64,000 bases of DNA from JBDWFY01 sp965275915 (GCA_965275915.1 CBDHYI010000005.1:124001-188000); one strand, 5' to 3'. Positions 16,515 through 25,692 are shown, counted from the stretch's first letter. Translations and numbers: made by a program. Notes: a model not told the origin generated them from the letters alone.

Positions 16515-17216
16515 ATGTCGGTAGGTGCGGATGGAAGGGATGGCCGTCACGAAGCGGCAACAGGCTGCGGATGCGTAGGAAATCCGAGCTTTGACGGCGT
16601 TGACAGACGCTACAAACTGGTGCTGTGGATCATCATTGCCATCAATGCGGTGATGTTCATCGTGGAGATGTCAGCGGGCAAAATTGCCGGCTCGCAGGCC
16701 CTGCAGGCCGATGCGCTCGATTTTCTCGGCGACTCCCTGACCTACGGATTGAGCCTTGCCGTCATCGGCATGAGCCTGAGAGCCCGGTCCATGGCGGCCC
16801 TGTTGAAAGGAATCAGCCTCATGGTTATGGGGCTCTGGGTATTTGGTTCAACGCTCTATCAGGTGCTCATCCTTGGTGTGCCCAAGGCGGACATCATGGG
16901 CGTGATCGGATTTATGGCGCTTGCCGCCAATGTAACCAGCGTCCTTCTGCTCGTCCGCTATAAGGACGGGGATGCCAATGTCCGATCGGTGTGGCTCTGT
17001 TCCAGAAACGACGCCATCGGCAATGTTGCCGTAATGGCAGCCAGCATCGCCGTCTGGTTCACTGTTTCGGCCTGGCCGGACCTGATCGTTGCAACCTGCA
17101 TGGCCGGGCTGTTTCTGCGCTCCTCCCAGCTCATCCTGATTCAGGCCTGGCAGGAATTCCGCTCAACAGACGGCAAAGGGGTCCCGACCGTGTCGCAACC
17201 CCGGAATGTCCATTAG
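16515..17216 (+). CDS. Cation diffusion facilitator-like heavy-metal transporter
   Basis: The 233-residue inner-membrane protein has about six transmembrane segments. The CDF metal site is visible as D69xxxD73 in DALDFLGDS on TM2 and as Asp/Asn in SRNDAIGN on TM5. A Cys pair GCGC near residues 18-20 precedes TM1 and may bind metal. The large cytoplasmic C-terminal domain of classical CDFs is missing, as in other short members. The substrate is probably Zn, Cd or Pb, judged from the Cys pattern of the adjacent MerR regulator. The gene end overlaps the TetR gene by four bases in convergent orientation. Confidence 0.88.
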   Translation: MSVGADGRDGRHEAATGCGCVGNPSFDGVDRRYKLVLWIIIAINAVMFIVEMSAGKIAGSQALQADALDFLGDSLTYGLSLAVIGMSLRARSMAALLKGISLMVMGLWVFGSTLYQVLILGVPKADIMGVIGFMALAANVTSVLLLVRYKDGDANVRSVWLCSRNDAIGNVAVMAASIAVWFTVSAWPDLIVATCMAGLFLRSSQLILIQAWQEFRSTDGKGVPTVSQPRNVH

Positions 17217-17827
17217 GCTTCTTCCCCGGCTGCAATACCTGTCAGCACCACAGCGATGTGATCATCGACCAGACTCTGAAGATCGAGCGGTTCCTGCTTG
17301 CTGAATGTCGCGTTCCAGATGACGGCCATCAGGGCGGGCGCAACCAGCAGCCTTGCATCAAGGGACGCTGCGCTCGTTCTGAATTCACCCCGGTCGGCCC
17401 CGTTCTTAAGAACACGACCCAGGATTGATCGGCCCGGTTCAATAACTTCGGAAAAATAAAGATCCGTCAGTTCCGGAAACTGCGGCCCTTCCGCAATGAC
17501 AAGACGCAGAATGCGCGTCACCGCAGGGCGCGTGACATGAGAAAAAAAACGGCGCAGAACCTGTGACAGCAGATCTTTGGCCGATCCTTCGAAGCTGTCG
17601 AGCTGAGCCCCCGCCTCTGCGACCATGGGTCCCACATGCTCCCGCACCAGGGCCACAAATATCGCCTCCTTGTTGGTGAAGTATAGATAGAGAGTTGGCC
17701 GGGAAACCCCTGCCCGCGCGGCGATATCGGACATGCGTGTTGCGGCAAATCCGTTGTCGGTGAAAACATCGAGCGCCGCAGCAAGAATTTCCGCCGGCCG
17801 GTGTTCTTTACGCCTCTGATGACTCAT
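17213..17827 (-). CDS. TetR-family repressor of the DevBCA-like exporter
   Basis: The 204-residue protein has the TetR helix-turn-helix (AATRMSDIAARAGVSRPTLY, then LYFTNKEAIF) and a larger ligand-binding C-terminal half (TetR_C, AefR-like). ATG 17827 has AGGAGA upstream; the frame extends to 17866 but without a ribosome site. It is divergent from the membrane-fusion gene at 17917, and an inverted repeat lies between the two, so it most likely represses both itself and the exporter operon. Confidence 0.88.
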   Translation of the reverse strand: MSHQRRKEHRPAEILAAALDVFTDNGFAATRMSDIAARAGVSRPTLYLYFTNKEAIFVALVREHVGPMVAEAGAQLDSFEGSAKDLLSQVLRRFFSHVTRPAVTRILRLVIAEGPQFPELTDLYFSEVIEPGRSILGRVLKNGADRGEFRTSAASLDARLLVAPALMAVIWNATFSKQEPLDLQSLVDDHIAVVLTGIAAGEEA

Positions 17828-17866
17828 TCCGTCTCCTTTTCCTCTTGAATTTTTATCGTCAATCAA

Positions 17867-17888
17867 TTAATGACACAAGTGTCAGTAA
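17867..17888. promoter_or_regulatory. TetR operator candidate
   Basis: TGACAC-AA-GTGTCA (17871-17884) is a perfect inverted repeat, extended on both sides to TTAaTGACAC and GTGTCAgTAA with one mismatch. It sits in the divergent gap between the TetR gene and the exporter operon, the usual place for the operator. Confidence 0.72.
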
Positions 17889-17916
17889 CTACAAATTCCG
17901 GATAGGATTAAGGCGC

Positions 17917-19134
17917 ATGACCGATCGGGACAGTGATCCCAAACTGCCTCTGGAAGAAAATGGCATTGCTCGCTCTCCGGCAAAAAATCAGCAGAAAAAT
18001 GGAAGCGGCAGGCGACTGTTTCTTATTCCGCTTGCCTTTCTGGTTCTGTTTACCGGCGCGGTGATCGGCATGTATTTTCAGCCGCCGGGACTGCGGGTCT
18101 TTTTCGGTCTCACAGGACTTGAGCCGGGCGGAGGGACAGACACGCCCATTGCAACCGCCGTGGAACAGGCAATCACAGAAGCGGATCTGAAGGCGCTTGA
18201 AGACGGTGCCATCGTGGCCCTTGGACGGTTGGTACCGGAGGGCGAAGTGGTGACCGTTGCGGTGCCATTCGGAGCAGAAGGAACGCGCATTGAGACCCTG
18301 CCCGTCCGTATCGGACAGTGGATCGAGGCCGGCGGCGTGCTGGCAACGCTCGACAACCATACCGATCTGCAAGCGACCGTAAAATCCAGGGAAGCGGATC
18401 TCGCAGTCAGTGAAGCGGAACTTGCCCGCACGCGCCTGTCGCTTTCCGTCAGCAGGGACGAAGCCGAAGCGGCGTTGAAAAAAGCCGAAGCGGAAGCTGC
18501 CGTGGCCCGACGTGAATTGGAGCGCGCCCGTTCTCTTTCGGACCGCGGCGTCGCCTCCGAAGCGGTATTCGACCGCGCTGAAGCAGACGACCGTCAGGCT
18601 CAGCAGGAAGTGGAACGCCTCACGGCCACCGTGGCCCGCTACAGAGACGGCGCCGACCTGGCGCTGGCCGACATTCTTCTGGCGGAACGCCGCCGCGATG
18701 CAGCCCGCGTTGCGCTTGAAAATGCCCGGGCGGATCTGGAAAAATCCATCCTGCGCGCGCCATCCGACGGGACGGTTCTGGACCTGCATGTCCGTCCCGG
18801 CGAACGTCCCGGCACGGACGGCGTCCTGAATTTCGGCAACACCAGACGGATGACAGCTGAGATTGAAGTCTATCAGAACCAGATCAAACGCGTCCAAATG
18901 GGCGGCGCGGTTCGGCTGCGGTCCGAAGCGTTTACCGAGATGCTGGAGGGCGAGGTCGTTGAGATCGGCCTTGAAGTCGGCCGCCAGACCACCATCGACA
19001 GGGATCCGGCGGCCAATACGGACGCCCGGGTGATCACGGTGACCATTGCGCTGGACGCGCCTTCGACGAAAATCGCGGGCCAATTCATCAATCTTGAAGT
19101 GCTGGCCTGGTTCGACAGCGGGGATGCCGGATGA
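17917..19134 (+). CDS. devB: DevB-like membrane-fusion (HlyD) protein of an ABC exporter
   Basis: The 405-residue periplasmic adaptor has one N-terminal transmembrane segment (RLFLIPLAFLVLFTGAVIGM), a lipoyl half-motif, a long Ala/Glu-rich alpha-helical hairpin (about residues 160-270, with SLSDRGVASEAVFDRAE), and the second lipoyl/barrel part (ILRAPSDGTVLDLHVRPGE). These are the features of DevB in heterocyst glycolipid exporters and related HlyD proteins. It is followed by the permease (4-base overlap) and the ATPase. An outer-membrane TolC partner is not encoded here. The start with AGGATTAAGG nearby is used; the frame begins earlier at 17845. Symbol by homology only. Confidence 0.85.
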   Translation: MTDRDSDPKLPLEENGIARSPAKNQQKNGSGRRLFLIPLAFLVLFTGAVIGMYFQPPGLRVFFGLTGLEPGGGTDTPIATAVEQAITEADLKALEDGAIVALGRLVPEGEVVTVAVPFGAEGTRIETLPVRIGQWIEAGGVLATLDNHTDLQATVKSREADLAVSEAELARTRLSLSVSRDEAEAALKKAEAEAAVARRELERARSLSDRGVASEAVFDRAEADDRQAQQEVERLTATVARYRDGADLALADILLAERRRDAARVALENARADLEKSILRAPSDGTVLDLHVRPGERPGTDGVLNFGNTRRMTAEIEVYQNQIKRVQMGGAVRLRSEAFTEMLEGEVVEIGLEVGRQTTIDRDPAANTDARVITVTIALDAPSTKIAGQFINLEVLAWFDSGDAG

Positions 19135-20306
19135 GCGCAATTCTGGCGGCCCTTCTGGGCCGCATGCCGATCGGCTGGCTGCAACTCGTTCACAACAAAG
19201 GACGCCTCGCCGCGGCCCTTGCCGGTGTCGCTTTCGCCAATGTTCTGGTCTTCGTGCAGCTTGGCATGCTCGGCGCACTGACCACCACCACAGTGCAACC
19301 CTACGGACTGTTTTCCGCCGATATCATGATTTCATCGGCGGATTCCAACACCTTGTCCGACGGAGGAAATGTCGCCCGTCAGCATATGCTGCGCGCGCTG
19401 TCGGTGCCCGGTGTCGCCGCCGGCAGACCGGTGTTCATCGGCAATGTCGACTGGCAGATCGATCCCCGGCGAACATCGAATCTGATGGTCGTAGCCATGC
19501 CGGCCGACAGCGGGAGCTTCGTCGCCCCTCACCTCAGGCCGGATTTTACAAGACTTGCACTTCCGGACACGGCCCTGATCGACCGGGGCACCCGAGGTGG
19601 TTATCCTGAGCTGTTTCAGACGATCTCCGCCGACAATCCGGCAGTTTATGAGTTGAACAACCGGCAGGTCCAACTGATAGGGTCAATGCTGGTCGGTGCC
19701 GGGTTCACCACCGACGGAACGATCCTCATGTCCGATCAGAGTTTCCTGCATCTTTTCCCAAACCGCAGCTCCGCCGCACCCAACCACCTGCTCCTGCAGC
19801 TTGAGGACGGCGCTGACGCTGCGCGCACGGTGGACCTGCTGCGACGCGTCCTGCCAACCGATATCCTCCATATCCGGACCCTCGACCGGACAATGGCGGA
19901 CGACACACGCTATCAGACGACGGAGCGGCCTGTGGGCGTCATTTTCGGGCTCGGAACACTGGTCGGCATTCTTGTCGGGCTTGTTATTGTCTATCAGGTA
20001 CTGAGCACGGATGTGGCGGATCACATCAAGGAATATGCGACATTCAAGGCCATGGGTTACGGACACCGCTTCTTTCTCGGCGTGATTTTCGAGGAGGCGC
20101 TGATCCTGGCGGTTCTTGGATTTATTCCCGGCATTGTCATTGCCACGGGTCTTTATCATCTGCTTGAAATGCAGTCCGGGCTACCCGTGGAGATGAATCC
20201 GGCCCGGGCAATCGTGGTGTTCCTTGGCACGCTCGCAGCCTGTTCCATATCCGGTGCACTGGCGACCCGGCGCCTGGCGCGCGCAGACCCCGCCGATTTG
20301 TTTTGA
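19131..20306 (+). CDS. devC: DevC-like FtsX-type ABC permease
   Basis: The 391-residue MacB/FtsX-type permease has an N-terminal transmembrane helix, a large periplasmic domain and three C-terminal helices (GVIFGLGTLVGILVGLVIVY, the FFLGVIFEEALILAVLGFIP region, and AIVVFLGTLAACSISGALAT). It overlaps devB as ATGA, so translation is coupled. In the DevBCA system it carries glycolipids or similar hydrophobic substances; here the substrate is unknown. Confidence 0.87.
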   Translation: MSAILAALLGRMPIGWLQLVHNKGRLAAALAGVAFANVLVFVQLGMLGALTTTTVQPYGLFSADIMISSADSNTLSDGGNVARQHMLRALSVPGVAAGRPVFIGNVDWQIDPRRTSNLMVVAMPADSGSFVAPHLRPDFTRLALPDTALIDRGTRGGYPELFQTISADNPAVYELNNRQVQLIGSMLVGAGFTTDGTILMSDQSFLHLFPNRSSAAPNHLLLQLEDGADAARTVDLLRRVLPTDILHIRTLDRTMADDTRYQTTERPVGVIFGLGTLVGILVGLVIVYQVLSTDVADHIKEYATFKAMGYGHRFFLGVIFEEALILAVLGFIPGIVIATGLYHLLEMQSGLPVEMNPARAIVVFLGTLAACSISGALATRRLARADPADLF

Positions 20307-20307
20307 G

Positions 20308-21009
20308 ATGCCACACATGACAGACAGTTCTCCCATTATCGTCAGGGGCCTGAACCACTGGTTCGGTGAAGGCGACGCGCGCAAGCAGGCGATCTTCGAT
20401 GTCAGTCTTAAAATCGCCCGCGGCAGCCTGACCGTACTCATGGGGCCCTCCGGGTCGGGAAAGACAACGGTTCTGACGTTGATGGGTTGCCTGAGGGACG
20501 TGCAGGAGGGTAGCGTCACGCTGCTTCGCCAGCAGCTTCTTGGCGCGCATAAAAACACGATGGTCTCCTTGCGCCGACGGATCGGCGTCATTTTCCAGGC
20601 GCACAACCTGCATGAAAGCCTGACCGCCCGGCAGAATGTCCGTATGGGTCTGGAAGTTCACGGGCGCGGGAATTTACGGGACCAGAACCGCGCCGCGGAT
20701 CATATGCTTCAGCTTCTCGGCCTTGGCGACCGCGCGCGCTATCTCCCTGCCAGTCTTTCCGGCGGCCAGAAACAACGCGTCGCCGTGGCCCGCGCCCTGG
20801 CACCGAACCCTGAAATCGTACTGGCCGATGAACCCACGGCCGCGCTGGACAAGGACTCCGGTCTGACCGTGGTCCGGATGCTCAAGGATCTGGGCCGCCT
20901 GCGCGGCACGACTACGGTTATGGTGACCCACGACAACCGCATTCTTGAACTTGCCGACCGCATTGTAACGCTTGAAGACGGCGTCATCGTAAAAGACGTA
21001 GCAGGCTGA
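20308..21009 (+). CDS. devA: DevA-like ABC exporter ATPase
   Basis: The 233-residue nucleotide-binding protein has Walker A GPSGSGKT, the signature LSGGQKQR, Walker B EIVLADEPTAALD and the switch His in MVTHD. It starts one base after the permease stop codon (ATG 20308; the next ATG at 20317 is an alternative). It belongs with the LolD/MacB-like ATPases and energises the DevBC complex. The whole operon reads TetR-controlled devB-devC-devA. Confidence 0.9.
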   Translation: MPHMTDSSPIIVRGLNHWFGEGDARKQAIFDVSLKIARGSLTVLMGPSGSGKTTVLTLMGCLRDVQEGSVTLLRQQLLGAHKNTMVSLRRRIGVIFQAHNLHESLTARQNVRMGLEVHGRGNLRDQNRAADHMLQLLGLGDRARYLPASLSGGQKQRVAVARALAPNPEIVLADEPTAALDKDSGLTVVRMLKDLGRLRGTTTVMVTHDNRILELADRIVTLEDGVIVKDVAG

Positions 21010-21179
21010 TCGGATAGACGGCTCTATGTGCACCTCTGCCTCTGGCAGCGCATGTCATTTGGTCGAACCGGGGCCTCTCCGGTGGTAAATATACGGACGC
21101 TTCATAATCCGGGCAGCCGAATCATGATAGGTGAGCCGCTTACCCTCGACTAATGAACCATCGATCAGGCAGAGAGGAC

Positions 21180-21677
21180 ATGGGCGTCAGAAACTATCTG
21201 ATTGAGGGTGTCTCCGGGACTGGCAAGACCACGGTGTGCGACGAACTGCAGCGGCGCGGCTATCATGCCATCCATGGCGACCGCGCGTTATCATATCAGG
21301 GCGATCCGGAGACCGGCACACCGCTAGATGGCTTCGCGCATGAGCACCACATCTGGGATGTCGATAAGGTGAGAGCGCTGACCGCCGATCACCGCCATGC
21401 GATGACATTCTTCTGCGGCGGCTCCAGGAATTTCCATCGCTTCCTTGATCTGTTCGATGAGGTTTTTGTCCTTGACGTCGATCTTCAGACGTTAAAAGAG
21501 CGGCTGGCAGATAGATCCGATGGCGAGTTTGGCGGCAAACCAGGCGAACGGGAGTTTGTTTTGCAATTGCATGCAACGAAAGAGGATATCCCGAATTCCG
21601 GTGTTACAATCGACGCTACCGCGCCGGTCGAACGCGTCGTGGACGAGATCCTCTCAAAATGCACAGAGACGGGCTGA
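21180..21677 (+). CDS. P-loop kinase-like protein
   Basis: The 165-residue soluble protein opens with a Walker A GVSGTGKTTV and keeps a DRAL-like second motif (GYHAIHGDRALSYQGDPETG), followed by an Arg-containing lid (LKERLADRSDGEFGG). This is the arrangement of small nucleoside/nucleotide-kinase or gluconate-kinase-like AAA_18 proteins. The substrate is unknown. Two starts are possible, 21153 and 21180; the ribosome site GAGAGG lies unusually close to the second. Confidence 0.75.
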   Translation: MGVRNYLIEGVSGTGKTTVCDELQRRGYHAIHGDRALSYQGDPETGTPLDGFAHEHHIWDVDKVRALTADHRHAMTFFCGGSRNFHRFLDLFDEVFVLDVDLQTLKERLADRSDGEFGGKPGEREFVLQLHATKEDIPNSGVTIDATAPVERVVDEILSKCTETG

Positions 21678-21803
21678 TCGACATCCCGATCCACTGCCTC
21701 TCTGAACACTGATTTGGATCTTTTCTCGCCGCATGCTGCGCCATTCATTGAACTTTGGCGCATATTATCCAGATTAGAACCTGTAAATATTGCTGGAGAC
21801 CGT

Positions 21804-23087
21804 ATGACCCGACCTGTTCTTGATCCCGCCCCGCGCAGCTACGCCGGAGGTGTTTATCTTGTCGACCGGTCCCAAAGAGGACCGTCCTGCGCACCGTCCG
21901 AACAGTCCCTCGACGATGTGCATTCCTGGCTGCTGCACGAGGCGACCCGGATCGATAGTGTCATGCTGATGTTCGAGGAATTCATGTGGCGCAGCAAAGC
22001 CGCGGGCATCAGCATCGACCGCGCGACACTTCATGTCGGGACGCTGCATCCGCGTGTCGTCGGTTTTTCATGGATCTGGAACAGTCACGATCGTATCTGC
22101 GACGAGATTGCCGCCGATGTCTCGGCCATCACGTCCGATGCATTCACAAAAAGTCCGCTTTACAAGGTGATGCGCGAGGGCCAGACGCTCAAGGTCGATC
22201 TGGAAACCGAGGAAGGCGTCAAGTCGGCGCCTATCATGCAGGATCTCGCCGATGAAGGCTTTACCGCCTATTTTGCCATGCCCCTCAGCGCGTCCGGCGA
22301 AATCCGCAACGCCATGACATTGGCAACCACGCGCCCCGGCGGTTTTCCGCCGGTCGACAAGGACCGCATTCACGATCTCATCAACCTTCTGGCGCTTCAT
22401 GTCGAACGGCACATCGTCCGACGCATCGCACGTAATGTTGCCGATACCTATCTCGGGCCCATGGCGGGACGGCGGGTGCTTGACGGTGAAATAAGGCGCG
22501 GGGACGGAGAGGCAATCAAAGCGGTGGTCTTCATGTCGGATATGCGCGGGTTCACGCAGCTTGCCGACCGGCTCAGCGGTCCTGAGGTGACCGCGATCCT
22601 CAACGCCTATTTCGACCGAATTTCCACAGCTGTATTGGGGCATGGCGGCGATATCCTGAAATTCATGGGCGACGGCATTCTGGCTGTGTTCGATCAGGAG
22701 GCCCTGGGAGACGGTGCCTCCGCCGACGCCGCCGTCAAAGCATCCAAGGCAGCGCTGGCCGCTCTGGAAGACCTCAACGACAATCCACCGGAGGATTTGC
22801 CCGCCGCCGCCCTCTGGCACCCGATCAAAGTTGGCATCGCCCTGCATCGCGGCGAGGTTTTCTTCGGCAATGTCGGCGGCGAGGAACGGCTGGATTTCAC
22901 CGTGATCGGACGGGCCGTCAATGAAACCAGCCGGGTGGAAGCGCTCTGCAAGCCTCTGGGCGAAGAACTCCTCATCACCGCACCCGTCCATGAGACCCTA
23001 TCGACAGACTTGAAAAGCGGCCTGAGCTCTGTCGGCGAACATGCGCTGCGCGGCGTGGGCAACACGGTGGCTATCTTCGCGGCCTGA
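21804..23087 (+). CDS. Class III adenylate/guanylate cyclase with N-terminal GAF-like sensor
   Basis: The 427-residue protein has an N-terminal sensor region (about residues 30-220, with GAF-like segments) and a C-terminal class III cyclase domain. Catalytic elements: the first metal Asp in VVFMSDMRGFT, Lys and second Asp in ILKFMGDG, the base-selecting LDFTVIG, and the transition-state Asn and Arg in VNETSRVEAL. It has no membrane segment, so it is a cytoplasmic sensor cyclase. GGAGA precedes ATG 21804; the longer frame starts at 21714. A membrane-bound cyclase is encoded at 36003. Confidence 0.87.
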   Translation: MTRPVLDPAPRSYAGGVYLVDRSQRGPSCAPSEQSLDDVHSWLLHEATRIDSVMLMFEEFMWRSKAAGISIDRATLHVGTLHPRVVGFSWIWNSHDRICDEIAADVSAITSDAFTKSPLYKVMREGQTLKVDLETEEGVKSAPIMQDLADEGFTAYFAMPLSASGEIRNAMTLATTRPGGFPPVDKDRIHDLINLLALHVERHIVRRIARNVADTYLGPMAGRRVLDGEIRRGDGEAIKAVVFMSDMRGFTQLADRLSGPEVTAILNAYFDRISTAVLGHGGDILKFMGDGILAVFDQEALGDGASADAAVKASKAALAALEDLNDNPPEDLPAAALWHPIKVGIALHRGEVFFGNVGGEERLDFTVIGRAVNETSRVEALCKPLGEELLITAPVHETLSTDLKSGLSSVGEHALRGVGNTVAIFAA

Positions 23088-23138
23088 GCGAAAAGCGGCT
23101 CCCTGCTTCAAGCGTGTCTTGTGCCGGACGCACGCCGC

Positions 23139-23510
23139 TCACTCGTCAACCACCGTGATCTGTCCCGTCATATGCGGGTGGTAGACGCAGTAATAAGGAA
23201 ACACGCCCACCTCGCGAAAGGACACGGAAAACATATCCTGCTTCTCAAGCCCCCCCGAATCCCATGCACCGTCGACGGAGGTCGCCGTGTGCGGTGCCGC
23301 ATCCCTGTTTGTCCATCGCACCCGCCCACCGCGCCTGATCACCAGCGACGCCGGTTCGAATGCGAACTTTTCAATCGCAACCTCGGCGGGCGCAACCTCG
23401 ATGGGCGCATCGTCCCGTGCGTTTCCGCTGCGCCCAAAGCCTGTCAGGGCCATGACGAAGACAAGGCCCTGACTGAACAGACGACGCGATAAGCCGTCTA
23501 CCCTGCGCAT
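23139..23510 (-). CDS. Cupredoxin (plastocyanin/pseudoazurin-like), probably Tat-exported
   Basis: The 123-residue periplasmic blue-copper protein has His74 in APHTA, then Cys108, His111 and Met114 in YYCVYHPHM, the four type 1 copper ligands of plastocyanin-like proteins. The N terminus carries a twin-arginine pattern SRRLFSQG followed by a hydrophobic stretch, suggesting Tat export with cleavage near GNARDD. It overlaps the upstream DUF4142 gene by 13 bases, so they share an operon. It may serve as an electron carrier or a copper-binding protein; its redox partner is not evident. Confidence 0.87.
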   Translation of the reverse strand: MRRVDGLSRRLFSQGLVFVMALTGFGRSGNARDDAPIEVAPAEVAIEKFAFEPASLVIRRGGRVRWTNRDAAPHTATSVDGAWDSGGLEKQDMFSVSFREVGVFPYYCVYHPHMTGQITVVDE

Positions 23511-24022
23511 GACAGCCCGGCAACCATGTGTTCGGCATGTTTCTCATGCACCTTGAACGTGATCAGAGCCTCGGCCAGCAGCGACTTCAGCGGCTCCACG
23601 GTCACTGCCGGAATAAAGTCCTCCGCGACAGTCTTGTTGACGAGCTGATGATATCCCAGCTCGTTTTCCGCATAGGCGCAATCAAAGGCTTTGCCGGTCA
23701 GTCCCGCAAGTTCCGCCCGTTTTTCTGCCGCTCCGCTTACCAGTGCCTGACTCAACGCATTGTCCTGAGGCGTAACATTGAGCTCAGCTATGAGATCGCC
23801 GGCCTGTTTGTTCACCGCGCCATGATCCCGGATCATGGTTTGTGCAAACTCGCGGACCGCCTCGTTGTCCGAAACAGCCAGCGCCAGGTGGGCGTAGCGG
23901 ATGTCGAGCTGACCGGCTGTGTAGGCGGTATGGGCTATTTCAAGATCGTTCATCTTGCTGTCCGCGAGTGCTGCACCGGCAACAAGGGAAACGGCCACGA
24001 TCGGGATACATAAGGACTTCAT
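23498..24022 (-). CDS. Secreted DUF4142 protein
   Basis: A signal peptide (MKSLCIPIVAVSLVAGAALA) is followed by a DUF4142 ferritin-like helical domain: FAQTMIRDHGAVNKQAGDLI and a C-terminal helix with FKVHEKHAEHM. These periplasmic proteins of unknown function are common in rhizobia and are often linked to stress or copper handling. Its 174 residues are normal for the family. It is divergent from AraC and is the first gene of a two-gene operon with the cupredoxin. Confidence 0.83.
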   Translation of the reverse strand: MKSLCIPIVAVSLVAGAALADSKMNDLEIAHTAYTAGQLDIRYAHLALAVSDNEAVREFAQTMIRDHGAVNKQAGDLIAELNVTPQDNALSQALVSGAAEKRAELAGLTGKAFDCAYAENELGYHQLVNKTVAEDFIPAVTVEPLKSLLAEALITFKVHEKHAEHMVAGLSCAG

Positions 24023-24155
24023 GAGATTTCTCCTGATTGAAACACCGCCTCATAAGAATTGCCCGGCGTTCTCATTTGAATGCCGGTTCGTTCAGGATTC
24101 ATGCCCCATCGTTCAGAGCTATGGACATGTTTTGTCGGATCTGTAGTATCGCCCC

Positions 24156-25091
24156 ATGCTCGACCTGCTCAGCGACATACTCACCAGGCTCTCGTTACAG
24201 GGGACACTGTATTTCCGTACCAGCTTCACCGAACCCTGGGGGGTTCGCGTGCCCTCGTTCGAAAATGTTGCCCGGTTCCATTACGTGCACCAGGGCGAAT
24301 GCCTGCTGCGGGTAGAAGGACAGGAAACCCCTTTGCGATTGTCCAAGGGCGATCTTGCTCTCATTCCTCATGGTGCCGCCCATGTCCTCAATTGCAGGCA
24401 CAGCGGCCCTGAAGAGGTTCTGCCGCTGGACGACGTGCTAGAGCGATCCGGATATGACGGCAAAGGCCTGCTTGTTTATGGGGGCGAGGAACCGGATTTG
24501 GAAACTCAGCTGATCTGCGGTCATTTCAGCATGGCCAAAGGATCGCGGCATCTGCTTTTTGAGCGACTGCCCTCCAGCATAGTGATCCGCGATTACGGAA
24601 CCGAAGCGGGTGGTTGGCTCGAAGCGACCCTGCGCGTCATCGGGTCGGAAACCGGAAGCGCCAAACTCGGCGCGGATCTGATCGCCCTCAAAATGTCCGA
24701 GGTCATCTTTGCCCAGGCTATTCGACAACATATCGAAGAAGCCGCCGGCAGCGAAGGCGCCCTCTCCGGCTTTGCGGATGTCCATCTGACACGGGCGCTA
24801 ACCGCCTTTCACCAAAATCCGGTTGCCGATTGGACGGTGGATGCGTTGGCGCGCGAAGCTGCATTATCGCGAACCGGCTTTGCGGTGAGATTTTCCGAGA
24901 AGCTTGGAATTACGCCAATGCAGTATGTCACATCCTGGCGCATGCAGATTGCACGAAAAGCCCTCACTGAACAGAACGCCAGTGTTGCCGAGGCGGCCGA
25001 CCTTTGCGGATATTCTTCGGAAGCCGCCTTCAGCCGCGCCTTCAAAAAGGAAATCGGGCAACCGCCTGCCGCCTACAAGAACTTCCACTAG
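24156..25091 (+). CDS. AraC-family regulator with N-terminal cupin
   Basis: The 311-residue protein has an N-terminal cupin_6-type sensor (VHQGECLLRVEGQETPLRLS, then KGDLALIPHGAAHVL) and a C-terminal pair of AraC helix-turn-helix motifs (VDALAREAALSRTGFAVRFS, and ASVAEAADLCGYSSEAAFSR). Such regulators usually control adjacent oxidoreductase or exporter genes. It is divergent from the DUF4142/cupredoxin operon, a plausible target. The ligand is unknown. Confidence 0.87.
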   Translation: MLDLLSDILTRLSLQGTLYFRTSFTEPWGVRVPSFENVARFHYVHQGECLLRVEGQETPLRLSKGDLALIPHGAAHVLNCRHSGPEEVLPLDDVLERSGYDGKGLLVYGGEEPDLETQLICGHFSMAKGSRHLLFERLPSSIVIRDYGTEAGGWLEATLRVIGSETGSAKLGADLIALKMSEVIFAQAIRQHIEEAAGSEGALSGFADVHLTRALTAFHQNPVADWTVDALAREAALSRTGFAVRFSEKLGITPMQYVTSWRMQIARKALTEQNASVAEAADLCGYSSEAAFSRAFKKEIGQPPAAYKNFH

Positions 25092-25215
25092 TTCACGTAT
25101 TTGAACGATCTGCAATATTATAGGAACTTACAAGCATTAATTATCTGAATGGATGGCATATTTTTCAGTTTCCATGAAACTGAGTTTTAACTCCAATATC
25201 GAAGGAGCATCCGAT

Positions 25216-25584
25216 ATGCCTCGCTTTGTTACGAAAAATATCCATGCCTACCTGGACTATCCGGTCGCCATCGCGCTGATGGTCTTTCCGTTCATTCTCG
25301 GACTTGGCGCGTCAAATCCGCTTGCGCTTTACATTGCACCGGTCGTAGGCGTCGCCGCATTCATGCTAACCGTATTCACCGACCATCACCTGGGCGTCTT
25401 TCGACTGCTGCCTTACAAGCTTCATCTTGCCGTGGATCTGACGGTCGGACTGCTGTTTCTGGCAATCCCGTTTGCATTGGGTTTTTCCGGCCTCGATGCC
25501 GCTTATTACTGGCTGAACGGCCTCGCCGTTGTTGCCGTTATTGCGCTGTCCAAACCCGAGGAACGCGCACAGGCCGCAGTTTGA
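25216..25584 (+). CDS. SPW repeat-like membrane protein
   Basis: The 122-residue protein has four transmembrane segments arranged as two related hairpins. Each hairpin starts with an aromatic/His-Asp motif (HAYLDYPVAIALMVFPFILG and HLAVDLTVGLLFLAIPFALG), the pattern of SPW repeats. AAGGAG lies ten bases before ATG 25216; the frame extends further upstream without a ribosome site. It is a single gene followed by a clear terminator hairpin. Function unknown. Confidence 0.78.
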   Translation: MPRFVTKNIHAYLDYPVAIALMVFPFILGLGASNPLALYIAPVVGVAAFMLTVFTDHHLGVFRLLPYKLHLAVDLTVGLLFLAIPFALGFSGLDAAYYWLNGLAVVAVIALSKPEERAQAAV

Positions 25585-25610
25585 CCCCCCGACGACAACA
25601 GGCCAGACAT

Positions 25611-25644
25611 TTTCCAGGGCAGCCGGTAACAGCTGCCCTGGAAA
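25611..25644. terminator. Stem-loop between the SPW protein and clpP-like gene
   Basis: TTTCCAGGGCAGC and GCTGCCCTGGAAA form a perfect 13-bp stem with an 8-base loop between two convergent genes. The A/T base pairs at the foot of the stem supply a short U run in either direction, so it may serve both genes. Confidence 0.75.
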
Positions 25645-25692
25645 GATGAAATGAATGGCTCCTGAACTTGGCGGGATGGACTACGAAACGCA

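Noticed and set aside
17908..19278. A 456-residue minus-strand frame over devB
   Set aside because: Antisense shadow; the HlyD features and operon coupling are on the plus strand.
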